A stretch of DNA of 64,000 nt from the NCBI GenBank assembly GCA_026393035.1, contig JAPLAY010000014.1, positions 1-64,000 on the forward strand, in the 5' to 3' direction. The stretch comes from Actinomycetota bacterium. Lineage in GTDB: Bacteria > Actinomycetota > Actinomycetes > Nanopelagicales > Nanopelagicaceae. Position 1 is the first letter of the stretch; each line of letters begins with the position of its first letter. Made by a program: the position numbers and the translations under genes. Positions 21,095 through 30,028 of this stretch are shown here, piece after piece. The notes under the pieces are model-generated. The model saw only the letters and a list, made by a program, of their open reading frames with translations, did not search any database and was not told the DNA's origin.

Positions 21095-21382
21095 ATGAGC
21101 AAGGTCTACCTTTTTGTAGCAATTGATGTTAAGCCAGGGAAGAGCGCTGAATTCTTAGCGAAAATTGCAAAACATGGTGCACATATTCGCACTGAAGAGG
21201 GCTGTGAAGCGCTAGAAATTTTTACTGATACCAATAATCCAAACCAAGTTTGTGTCTGGGAAGTCTGGACTAATCGCCAATTGTGGGATGCCCATATGGT
21301 TAATGATGCAAGTGCCGCGTGGCAAGGCGTAGCAAAAGAGTTTGTGAATGGTGAAAAAATAACTGTGATGGACGCTATTTAA
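21095..21382 (+). CDS. Antibiotic biosynthesis monooxygenase (ABM)-domain protein
   Basis: 95 aa with VAIDVKPGKSAEFLAKI...EEGCEALEIF...VWEVWTN...W..H pattern. Confidence 0.75.
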   Translation: MSKVYLFVAIDVKPGKSAEFLAKIAKHGAHIRTEEGCEALEIFTDTNNPNQVCVWEVWTNRQLWDAHMVNDASAAWQGVAKEFVNGEKITVMDAI

Positions 21383-21385
21383 TTC

Positions 21386-22105
21386 ATGGAATCCGAAGAT
21401 AGATCAGTCTTTGATTTACCCTACAGCGCACCAACTAATACTTTTAGTTACGGGAAAAGCGTTGATCAGGTAATTGATTTCTATCTTCCCGTTGAATCGG
21501 ATAAACCAACAATTGTTTTAATACACGGGGGATATTGGCGCCCAGAATATGATCGAAAGCATTTGGCACCACTTGCCCAGAAATTTGCAGATTTAGGATG
21601 GCCAGTAGCGCTAATTGAGTATCGCAGAATTATTGGCAATCCAGATGCAATGATGAGTGATGTTATTAGTGCGATTGAAGAAGTAGTAGGTCGAAATAAT
21701 AAGTTGGTACTAATTGGACATTCAGCTGGTGGGCATTTGGCTTTACTTGCTGCAAATATATTAAGCGTTTTAGGTGTAATTGCGTTGGCGCCAGTCACTG
21801 ACTTAGTTAAGACGGAAGAGTTAGATTTAGATGAAGGTGCCGCATCTGATTTTCTTGGCGCGCCAGCTTCACTTCGGGCTGATTTAGATCCGATGCGGCA
21901 GCCAGTTTTAACCGTTCCAACAACTCTTATTCACGGCGATTTAGATATTCGGGTGCCAGTGGCTTTTGCAAGAGATTACGTGGCGAAAGCTGCTAGTTCA
22001 CATATCAAATTAATAGAGCTAGAGAACATTGGTCATTTTGAAGTAATTGACCCACGGCATAAAACTATGGAATTAATCTTGGAGCAACTAACCCAGATGG
22101 GGTAG
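21386..22105 (+). CDS. Alpha/beta hydrolase, kynurenine formamidase-like
   Basis: HGGYWRPEYDRKHLAPLA oxyanion motif, GHSAGGHLAL nucleophile elbow, HGDLDIRVP, GHFEVIDP. Confidence 0.8.
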   Translation: MESEDRSVFDLPYSAPTNTFSYGKSVDQVIDFYLPVESDKPTIVLIHGGYWRPEYDRKHLAPLAQKFADLGWPVALIEYRRIIGNPDAMMSDVISAIEEVVGRNNKLVLIGHSAGGHLALLAANILSVLGVIALAPVTDLVKTEELDLDEGAASDFLGAPASLRADLDPMRQPVLTVPTTLIHGDLDIRVPVAFARDYVAKAASSHIKLIELENIGHFEVIDPRHKTMELILEQLTQMG

Positions 22106-22192
22106 AGCTAAACCCATTTGTTCACCTTACGTATTACCTGAATTTAACTTAGTCTTGTTAAGCGTTAAAAGTAAAAGCCTATCTTTCAACCC

Positions 22193-24034
22193 ATGAGCAC
22201 AATTGATTTCCAAGGCGGCGAAGTACTTGCCGCACTTGAGAGCCAATTTGCCCCAAAGGTTATAGCTAAGCCGAAGCCTGAAATAAGAATAAAGAACGCG
22301 ATTGTCTGCTCTTTTTACACAAGCGATGATTACTACAAAGGCCATGGAGCCAGACTTCGAGCAAATTTAGAAGAACTTGGAATCGCAGTTGATCTTCGTG
22401 AAATCACAAAAAAAGAGGGTGAAGATTGGGCGGCAATTTGCCGGAAGAAAGTTGGGTTTATTGCTGAAGTTTGTGCGGCTAATCCCGATAAAAAGGTTTT
22501 TTGGATTGACGTAGATTGCGAACTTTTTTCTATTCCAGATTTCATTCTAAATTCAACTGCAGACATCATTGGGTTCCAACGTGGTTTTAGTAATCCGACA
22601 AAGATTGGTTACGAAAACCGTGGCCGCTTTTGGGAACCTTGCTTTTGGGGAATTAACAACACACCGCAAGCTCGGAAGATGGTTCAAGCTGCTGCAGACT
22701 TTGAAAAAGTTGCAACAGTCCGTGCGACGGATGACTTTTTCTTTGAGGAAGCTTGGCGTGCAGTTTCACCAAACATGACGTTTCAGATTATTCCTTCAAA
22801 TTGTGCAGTAGATAAGGGCGCTGGAACTCTTGAGAGTCATGATGTTTTCTTCCGCTTTGGATCAAGCGGGCAGGTAGAAAATTTCAAGAACAAAGTCGAG
22901 CAGCATAAAGGCAATAAAGCTAAGAAACTTCTAAACCCAAAACGTGAATTACTTGAATTAGCCAAACTTATTGAAGAGAAATTGCCTGAGAAGCTATCTG
23001 TTCGCATGCGTCTATTGGTAGATGCATCTGGCATAACCGGTTTCTTAACCGGCAAAAAGCACAATAATTTAAATAACCAAACTATTAATGAACTTGTAAA
23101 AGCTGGAAAATCCGGTGATCTTAAGAAATTTAATAAAGCACTTGAATTATTCAAACGAAAAGTCCTTCCTAATAGGTACGAAAGTGCTGCAATAAAGGTT
23201 GCATCAAGTTATTTGGCATATTCAGCCAAGCCAAGTAAAGAAAAGCTAAACATCGCTTGGTGGGAGAATCCTTATCCAGGAAACTACGGGGATTGGTTAA
23301 CACCATTTATCTTTAACCATTACACAGATAATAAAATTATTTTCCAAGGGTTGACTACGCAGGCGCCAAAGAAGCATCTGGTCAGCTTGGGTTCAGTGGG
23401 ACGTTTTATTAAGAGTAATTCAGTTGTTGTGGGTACCGGAGTTAGTTCATTCAAGCATGCGTTAAATCCAAAAGCTGAATACATTTCAGTACGAGGACCA
23501 CATACTGCAGAACTTCTTTTAAAATCTGGTGGGCCGATAGTTGAGAGCTTTGGCGATCCTGCTGTTGTTCTCTCGCGAATATTGCCTTTCACTCGAGGTG
23601 AAACAAATGGCCGTGTTGCACTTATTCGCCATCACACACATCTTCAAGCACCTGTTAAATTGCCAGAGAATTTCGATGAACTCAGCGTTCAAATCTCACA
23701 CCCAAATGACATCATCGCCTTCATTGAAAAATTACATGAGTACGACAGCGTTGTGACAAGTGCAATGCATGTGATGATTACATGTCAAAGTTATGGCATC
23801 CCGTGTGCGCTAGTTGTATTTAGAGGCTTTGAAGATTATGTACACGGCGATGGAATTAAGTATTCAGATTACGCTCTTGGAGCCGGTGTAAAAGAGCTAA
23901 ATCCAGTTGCGATCGATCCTAAAATTAAATTATCTGAATTAGAACCTATTACTCATGAGATCAGAATTTCAGAGCGAAAAATATCAGAAGTAGAAGCTGC
24001 CATTAAAGAAGGAATCAAGCGACTAAATAAGTAG
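22193..24034 (+). CDS. Two-domain protein: GT-A-like domain plus polysaccharide pyruvyl transferase domain
   Basis: N-terminal VFWIDVDCEL DxD-like motif; C-terminal WWENPYPGNYGDWLTPFIF, SVRGPHTAELL, SFGDPAVVLS, SAMHVMITCQSYGIPCALV. Confidence 0.75.
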   Translation: MSTIDFQGGEVLAALESQFAPKVIAKPKPEIRIKNAIVCSFYTSDDYYKGHGARLRANLEELGIAVDLREITKKEGEDWAAICRKKVGFIAEVCAANPDKKVFWIDVDCELFSIPDFILNSTADIIGFQRGFSNPTKIGYENRGRFWEPCFWGINNTPQARKMVQAAADFEKVATVRATDDFFFEEAWRAVSPNMTFQIIPSNCAVDKGAGTLESHDVFFRFGSSGQVENFKNKVEQHKGNKAKKLLNPKRELLELAKLIEEKLPEKLSVRMRLLVDASGITGFLTGKKHNNLNNQTINELVKAGKSGDLKKFNKALELFKRKVLPNRYESAAIKVASSYLAYSAKPSKEKLNIAWWENPYPGNYGDWLTPFIFNHYTDNKIIFQGLTTQAPKKHLVSLGSVGRFIKSNSVVVGTGVSSFKHALNPKAEYISVRGPHTAELLLKSGGPIVESFGDPAVVLSRILPFTRGETNGRVALIRHHTHLQAPVKLPENFDELSVQISHPNDIIAFIEKLHEYDSVVTSAMHVMITCQSYGIPCALVVFRGFEDYVHGDGIKYSDYALGAGVKELNPVAIDPKIKLSELEPITHEIRISERKISEVEAAIKEGIKRLNK

Positions 24035-24730
24035 TTATTTAAGTCCCGCGTTAGCTCGGTCTAAATCATCTTGGAAATCAACTTCAACGGCAAATAGATC
24101 AGAGATATCTACTGGTTCCATTTCAATGCCATTCTTTTCGATGGCAAGCTCAAGGCCACGTTCAAAGTAATCTTGCTCAGCACATGCCTCTAGTTGCGTG
24201 ATTACATTTGCTTTTTCGTGAGCCGAAATAAAGTTAATACCGACTGCCTCACCCAGCGCGTTCTTTACAGTCTTTGAAAGTTCTTTGATGAAACCCTTCT
24301 CATTAACTGTGTACTTAACTTCCTCTTCTGCCGTAGCGGAAGTATTTACGCAGACAAAAGACTTTTCAGACTTGATTCGATCAGCTACTCGTTCCAAAAC
24401 TTTGGCATCAAAAACGACATCGCCATTTAGCCAGAGAACTCCAGATTCTTGGCTTGCGTGAAGTGCCTTCAACAGACTCTTCGAAGTATTTGTTTGATCA
24501 TAAATTTCATTGTAAACAAAGCTTGCACTTGGGTGCGCTTCAATAATCATTTCAAGTTTAAATCCAACAACTACAGTTACGCGTGCTTTGTCACCGAATA
24601 CTTGTGAAACATTTTCCATCTGTTGTTGCATGATAGAACGACCATCAGATAAAACTGTTAACGGCTTTGGCCAAGGCTTTCCTAGCCTTGTTCCCATACC
24701 GGCTGCCAGAATCACAACTTGAATAGCCAT
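24035..24730 (-). CDS. Sugar-phosphate nucleotidyltransferase (NTP transferase)
   Basis: VILAAGMGTRLGKPWPKPL signature and LWLNGDVVFD. Confidence 0.9.
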   Translation of the reverse strand: MAIQVVILAAGMGTRLGKPWPKPLTVLSDGRSIMQQQMENVSQVFGDKARVTVVVGFKLEMIIEAHPSASFVYNEIYDQTNTSKSLLKALHASQESGVLWLNGDVVFDAKVLERVADRIKSEKSFVCVNTSATAEEEVKYTVNEKGFIKELSKTVKNALGEAVGINFISAHEKANVITQLEACAEQDYFERGLELAIEKNGIEMEPVDISDLFAVEVDFQDDLDRANAGLK

Positions 24731-24792
24731 CTCTATCTTTCCAACCCATCTTTACCTAAATAATCCCTGTTAGGCACGATAGATTACCGCTT

Positions 24793-26418
24793 ATGACCGC
24801 AAATCTACGTACCCTAGATGTTGATCAGGGCACCAAGATTTCAGAAGTTTTAGCGGCCTTCCAATCAAGCAATCAAGATCTGCTTCTAGTCGATGTCAAT
24901 ACTGTTGTCACAAAACCACACCTTGAATTATTGACTGACTATCCAAGGACAGTTACGACAGCATTAGTTTCGAAGTTAAAAGATGGCGAAACTCGGGTAA
25001 GTCAAGGTCGAATTACCGGCGCAACTTCCGGGTATCACGAAGTTGGGTATGGCAATCACACCTTCCTTGGAATTATTCGACTTTCCCAAACCCAAAAAGC
25101 TGAGATAATCGAAGCGCTTTCAAGGGTTAAAGATACAAATCATTCGGGAAATACCATCGACTTAATTCTGGTGGCACTTGTGCGGGCGGCAATAGTTATC
25201 GCACCAGCAGATGTTGCAGGAGCCCCTTTCATTAGAAGCAATAACGCAAATGATAGAGATGCAACTAAGAATCAAATCGCAGCGCTAAATGATGCCAGGT
25301 TGCGGTTAAAGCTTGCGAACCGTGCGAATGATGGTTTCTACTCTGTTTTCTTTCTCCGTAAAATATCTAAATTATTTACCTGGCTTGCGGTACAACTGAA
25401 GATGACACCAAACCAAGTAACGCTAATTTCTTTTGCAATCGGATTGTTTTCCGCATATGAATTTAGCAAAGGAAATTTCTGGGCAATTTTTGCAGGTGCG
25501 GCTTTGCTTCAACTCAGCATAATTATTGATTGTGTCGATGGTGAATTAGCACGATACACCCGACAGTTCTCACAACTTGGTGCCTGGCTTGATGCAATCA
25601 CAGATCGAATAAAAGAGTATTTAGTCTTCTTCGCTCTTGCATATGGCGCTGCTAAAAACGGAAGAGATCTTTGGATCCCGGCAATGGGCATGATGCTCTT
25701 TCAAACATTTAGGCATCTCTCTGACTATAACTTTGCACGCATAAATAAGATTAGAAGCTCGCACCTAGAGCCGCTTGATTTTAATTTGAAGAACGATGGC
25801 TTTGTTTCGGTCGAACGCGAGAAGAAAACCCGCTTGGAATACTGGTCAAAGAAGGCGCTGCAGTTCCCAATTGGCGAACGTTGGTTAGTAATAAGTGCAT
25901 CTTCAGTTATCGGTGGTGCGGCATTTACTTTCACAGTCATGCCGATTCTTTCGCTCATTTCTATCGCATTGGTCTTTCGTGGTCGTTTTATCAAAACTAT
26001 AACCTGGCCAAAAGATCGAGTAAACAAGAACTTAATAGATGACCAATTAGATTCAATCAAGAACAAGAGTTCAACAAATCGTTTTGACTGGCTTGAACCT
26101 TCGCTACTTCGACTTCTCGAGGGTGCAATATTTATTGAACTTGCAGTTGTAACAAGCCTAGATAGATCTATAATTTTCTTACTTTTATTTGCAATTCTTT
26201 TTAACCACTATGACAACATGTACCGGGCACTTCAAGGTGAGAGAAAACCAACCTGGTTATCCATCGCCGGAGGTTACATATTTGGTCGCTTACTCTTGAT
26301 TGCGCTCTGGATTTGGCTCGGGTGGTCACTAACAATCCTGGTTTATTATTTCAGTGCGTTATTCTTTATAGTCTCTTCAACCCAGTGGATACTTAGTCGT
26401 AAAGTGAAGGCGGACTAG
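24793..26418 (+). CDS. CDP-alcohol phosphotransferase with degenerate NTP-transferase-like N-terminal domain
   Basis: DCVDGELARYTRQFSQLGAWLDAITD matches DxxDGxxARx8GxxxDxxxD; about 200-aa N-terminal extension; C-terminal TM region. Confidence 0.82.
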   Translation: MTANLRTLDVDQGTKISEVLAAFQSSNQDLLLVDVNTVVTKPHLELLTDYPRTVTTALVSKLKDGETRVSQGRITGATSGYHEVGYGNHTFLGIIRLSQTQKAEIIEALSRVKDTNHSGNTIDLILVALVRAAIVIAPADVAGAPFIRSNNANDRDATKNQIAALNDARLRLKLANRANDGFYSVFFLRKISKLFTWLAVQLKMTPNQVTLISFAIGLFSAYEFSKGNFWAIFAGAALLQLSIIIDCVDGELARYTRQFSQLGAWLDAITDRIKEYLVFFALAYGAAKNGRDLWIPAMGMMLFQTFRHLSDYNFARINKIRSSHLEPLDFNLKNDGFVSVEREKKTRLEYWSKKALQFPIGERWLVISASSVIGGAAFTFTVMPILSLISIALVFRGRFIKTITWPKDRVNKNLIDDQLDSIKNKSSTNRFDWLEPSLLRLLEGAIFIELAVVTSLDRSIIFLLLFAILFNHYDNMYRALQGERKPTWLSIAGGYIFGRLLLIALWIWLGWSLTILVYYFSALFFIVSSTQWILSRKVKAD

Positions 26419-26421
26419 GCA

Positions 26422-27195
26422 ATGGCTACAAGACCAAGTCGACCAACAATTGCCCAAATTCGTGAGATTTCACAACCTATCTCTGTCACTGGTAGATCAA
26501 CATCGGAACATTGGATTGCAGACCTCTATCAGAGAAGAATTTCTCCCTACTTAACACGCATTCTTCTTCGCACCCCAATAACTGCTAATGGCGTCACCTG
26601 GCTGATGATTTTAGTTGGCGCTTCGATTGGCCCTTCACTTTTAATTCCCGGTTGGCAAGGAATTGCAATTGCTTTACTTCTTAGCCATCTACAAATGTTG
26701 ATTGATTGCTGTGATGGTGAAGTTGCAAGGTGGCGTGAAACTAAATCACCAATGGGAATTTTCTTAGATAAGTTGGGACATTATTTAGCTGAAGGATTAA
26801 TTCCAATCTGCTTTGGTCTGCGCCTGGCAAATTGGCCAACTGAAGCTGTAACTAATTCGATTTATCCATTCCTAGGTGCCTTGTTATCGCTCTTAGTAAT
26901 TGTAAATAAAGGGTTAAACGATGCGGTGCATGTAGCACGAGCATTCTCTGGCTTACCTAAAATTCAAGATAAATCTGGAATCAATATGCCGACCAAAGGC
27001 ATACTTCGTAAATTGCGAAAAATATTTAACTTTATTCCTGCCCAACGAATGTTCCACTCAGTGGAATTCACGATGTATGTGGCTATCTTCGGGACTCTGG
27101 GTGAATCTTTGAAAATCGCCCTCGGAATCGCCCTATTTGTGACGGTAGGTCATATCGCAGCGATCGTATCTTCAGCGAAACTACGGAATAATTAA
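26422..27195 (+). CDS. CDP-alcohol phosphotransferase paralog with terminal motif Asp replaced by His
   Basis: DCCDGEVARWRETKSPMGIFLDKLGH; multi-TM. Confidence 0.8.
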   Translation: MATRPSRPTIAQIREISQPISVTGRSTSEHWIADLYQRRISPYLTRILLRTPITANGVTWLMILVGASIGPSLLIPGWQGIAIALLLSHLQMLIDCCDGEVARWRETKSPMGIFLDKLGHYLAEGLIPICFGLRLANWPTEAVTNSIYPFLGALLSLLVIVNKGLNDAVHVARAFSGLPKIQDKSGINMPTKGILRKLRKIFNFIPAQRMFHSVEFTMYVAIFGTLGESLKIALGIALFVTVGHIAAIVSSAKLRNN

Positions 27196-27198
27196 GCC

Positions 27199-27969
27199 AT
27201 GCTAACTATTGTAAATCAGCTCCGCCTGGCGCTTCTTGAATTATTTACAACCACCAAGTACCGGATAATTTTAATAAGCCTTGTCTTGATTGCTGCTTTT
27301 ATTTCAGTCTCCGAGCTAGCAGTAGCAAAGCTGTTTACAAAAATTATTCTCCATGAAGGCACACTCAGCCAAACCAAGTTGATTACATTTGTTGGTGCTT
27401 TCTTCCTATTTTTTGGCGGAACAAGGGCAGGTCATTTCCTGCAGCGAATTTATCGAGTAAATGTATTTGATAAGGCTTTTAAAGAATCAAGTTCAGAGGT
27501 CACAGGAGCAAAAGATAACTGGCGTTGGTCTCTTGCCTTTGAATTAACCAACTTGCTAAGCACTTTTACCCAACTAGGGGTAATTGTTCTCTTCTTTACC
27601 TATTTCAATTGGATCTTCGGTTTGCTTGATATCGCAATACTTTTCTTGGTTTTTGAAGTGTATGGCAGATTGTTTAAGCACCAGATGGAAGCGCAGCGGG
27701 GATTCGTGACTGCACGGAAAAATAAGATTCCAATTGCAAATGTTGTGAGAATTGGAACTCGCATCAAATCTGGTGAAACTGGAATCTTACTTTCAGGAAT
27801 TGCAATGATAGTTCTACTGGGAGCGCTCATATATTTCAGCTATGAAGGTGACATCAGCAAAGCAAACACTGTTGTTCTATTCTTTGGACTGCGCATGCAG
27901 AACTCGAATTTATCCAATATATCTACTGGTTTAATGAGATTTGCAAGGGCGCGAACTCATAGTGAATAA
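27199..27969 (+). CDS. Membrane protein resembling an ABC exporter transmembrane domain, no ATPase domain
   Basis: 256 aa with 5-6 hydrophobic segments and C-terminal FFGLRMQNSNLSNISTGLMRFARAR; no Walker motifs. Confidence 0.55.
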   Translation: MLTIVNQLRLALLELFTTTKYRIILISLVLIAAFISVSELAVAKLFTKIILHEGTLSQTKLITFVGAFFLFFGGTRAGHFLQRIYRVNVFDKAFKESSSEVTGAKDNWRWSLAFELTNLLSTFTQLGVIVLFFTYFNWIFGLLDIAILFLVFEVYGRLFKHQMEAQRGFVTARKNKIPIANVVRIGTRIKSGETGILLSGIAMIVLLGALIYFSYEGDISKANTVVLFFGLRMQNSNLSNISTGLMRFARARTHSE

Positions 27970-28714
27970 CTCCTTGCCTTTAACAATTGGCTATTCGACT
28001 TTGGCCAGTAGGGCGAAGAATATTAAGTTTTTGAACTCAGTGAGCAGCCTTGTAATAATTCAAAATCCTGAAGCTAGTGGCCTACCTAATTTCAGTGATG
28101 AAATTACAGTGGTTGAATTACAAAGTAAGGGCGTAGCAAAGAGTCGAAACTCTGCAATTGATCATGCAAAGTCCAAATATTTGATTTTCGGTGATGATGA
28201 TATTGAATTTAGTGAGGCTGGGATTGCCTCTGCTATTAATTTCTTGGATGCCAATCAAGGTATATCAATCTTGCTAATGCAAGCAGTTGATGAAACTGGG
28301 AAGCTTCGCAAGAGTTATCCAACAAAGGCACATGCGCTAAAGCTGACAAATTCAGCGAAGGCGGCGACATATGAGATGGCAATTAGAGTTTCTGATATCA
28401 AGAGAGCCGGTATTAGATTTGATGAGAACTTTGGTGCCGGGGCAACAAACTATCTCGGAGATGAATATATTTTCATCGCCGATTCGATTCGTGCAGGTCT
28501 GAAGGGTCAATTTGAACCCATTGTGGTTGCTACGCATCAAACGCAAAGTTCTGGAACTCTTCGGAATTCAGTTAAAGATCGAAGCGCGCGAGCAAAGGTA
28601 TTCGGTCGAGTCTTTGGAATCTGGGCGCCAGTCATGCGCCTCTTATTTCTTGTTAAGCCACCCTTTAAGAAATTTGGTCTAGTTAATTCATTGCTCTTCA
28701 TATTTGGCAAATGA
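27962..28714 (+). CDS. Family 2 glycosyltransferase
   Basis: GVAKSRNSAIDHAKSKYLIFGDDDIEF GT2 pattern; GTG at 27962 is a plausible start (listed ORF starts at 27941). Confidence 0.78.
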   Translation: MNNSLPLTIGYSTLASRAKNIKFLNSVSSLVIIQNPEASGLPNFSDEITVVELQSKGVAKSRNSAIDHAKSKYLIFGDDDIEFSEAGIASAINFLDANQGISILLMQAVDETGKLRKSYPTKAHALKLTNSAKAATYEMAIRVSDIKRAGIRFDENFGAGATNYLGDEYIFIADSIRAGLKGQFEPIVVATHQTQSSGTLRNSVKDRSARAKVFGRVFGIWAPVMRLLFLVKPPFKKFGLVNSLLFIFGK

Positions 28715-29385
28715 AGATTTACGCACATCGCGGATCTTCCGGTGATAACCCTGAAATGACGAGAGTGGCATATTTGGCGGCAATCAATGATGGCGCAGAT
28801 GGTTTTGAATGTGATGTTCGGTTATCGAAAGATGGCGAAATAGTTTGTTTTCATGATGCCACCACAAAACGCATTGCTCAAAAGAATTTGCGAGTATCTC
28901 GTAGCAATCTAAAAGAACTCCAAAGCGCCTGCGAAATAATGACTTTAAATGAATTACTTGATCTCGCGATTTCCGCAGGAAGAGATTTACTTATTGAAAC
29001 CAAACATCCAGTGCTTTCTGGTGGCCGGATAGAACGCAAAGTTATTGAGCTATTAGATATAAATGCCGAGCGAATAAGTCTGGCCGGAATCGAAGTAATA
29101 GTCATGTCCTTCTCAAAATTCGCTATTGGAAGAGTAAATTCCAATTGGAGCGTTTGTAAGGTTTCTAAATACTATTTACCGGCAATTCTTTCACGAGGCA
29201 AAATTTCTGCGCTTGATATCGAACTGATTATTAAATATCCAAAACTTGTTACAAAAGTTTCGAGCAATGGATCACGAGTTTTAGTCTGGACTGTAAATAA
29301 GAAAAATGAGTTTAAGCTCTGTAAAGATTTGAAGGTTGATGGTGTGATTACTAACTATCCGAAGGTTGCAAGAAACTATGGATAA
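28711..29385 (+). CDS. Glycerophosphodiester phosphodiesterase
   Basis: YAHRGSSGDNPEMT, GFECDVRLSKDGEIVCFHD, LLIETKHP. Confidence 0.9.
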   Translation: MKIYAHRGSSGDNPEMTRVAYLAAINDGADGFECDVRLSKDGEIVCFHDATTKRIAQKNLRVSRSNLKELQSACEIMTLNELLDLAISAGRDLLIETKHPVLSGGRIERKVIELLDINAERISLAGIEVIVMSFSKFAIGRVNSNWSVCKVSKYYLPAILSRGKISALDIELIIKYPKLVTKVSSNGSRVLVWTVNKKNEFKLCKDLKVDGVITNYPKVARNYG

Positions 29386-30028
29386 GAAACTTTCAAACTT
29401 CTACTTCTGGGGTGCTGGGTACTTGCTATTGGTATGCGCAATTCTTACTCTCACATCATCAAAGGTGACTGATGGGGAGATTCAAATAGTAGAAAAAGAG
29501 GTTGCACCGCTCCTCTGTTTCAACGTTGAAACCTCGGAACTACGAACCAGCGATACTGAAAGTGGTTGCCTAGCCCCGGAAGAATCTCTAGGAACAGAGC
29601 CAATTAACCACACAGATGTTCGACCGACACAAATTGATAGAACTTTTGAAGTTCGATTTTTGGCGGCTCAAGTTGCAGCAAAAGAAGCAGGCTTCAACAT
29701 TCGCATAACTTCAGGATTTAGAACGCAACAATTGCAAGAAAGTTTGCATGCAGATGCCGTTAAAAAATATGGGAGTGAAGAGGAGGCCTCGAAGTGGGTT
29801 TTGCCTAAAGAAATTTCCCACCACACATGGGGCACTGCAATAGATGTGAATTATCCTGGTGATCGCAAGGCTGCTAAATGGCTAGAAGAGAGCGGTTCAA
29901 CCTTTGGACTTTGCCGGGTTTACAAGAACGAATGGTGGCATTTCGAACCAGTTATAGCCCCTGGTGAGCTCTGCCCACCAATGATGGCAAACGCCTTAGA
30001 AAGTCTGCCAACACCAGAAGTTAAATAG
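29378..30028 (+). CDS. VanY-type D-alanyl-D-alanine carboxypeptidase, membrane anchored
   Basis: N-terminal TM; SGFRTQ, SHHTWGTAIDV, EWWHFEP metal-ligand motifs. Confidence 0.85.
   Translation: MDKKLSNFYFWGAGYLLLVCAILTLTSSKVTDGEIQIVEKEVAPLLCFNVETSELRTSDTESGCLAPEESLGTEPINHTDVRPTQIDRTFEVRFLAAQVAAKEAGFNIRITSGFRTQQLQESLHADAVKKYGSEEEASKWVLPKEISHHTWGTAIDVNYPGDRKAAKWLEESGSTFGLCRVYKNEWWHFEPVIAPGELCPPMMANALESLPTPEVK

Noticed and set aside
22118-22160. Possible PHO box (GTTCACCTTACGTATTACC) before the pyruvyl transferase gene
   Set aside because: Best alignment of the units gives a 12-bp rather than 11-bp period and the second unit matches poorly.
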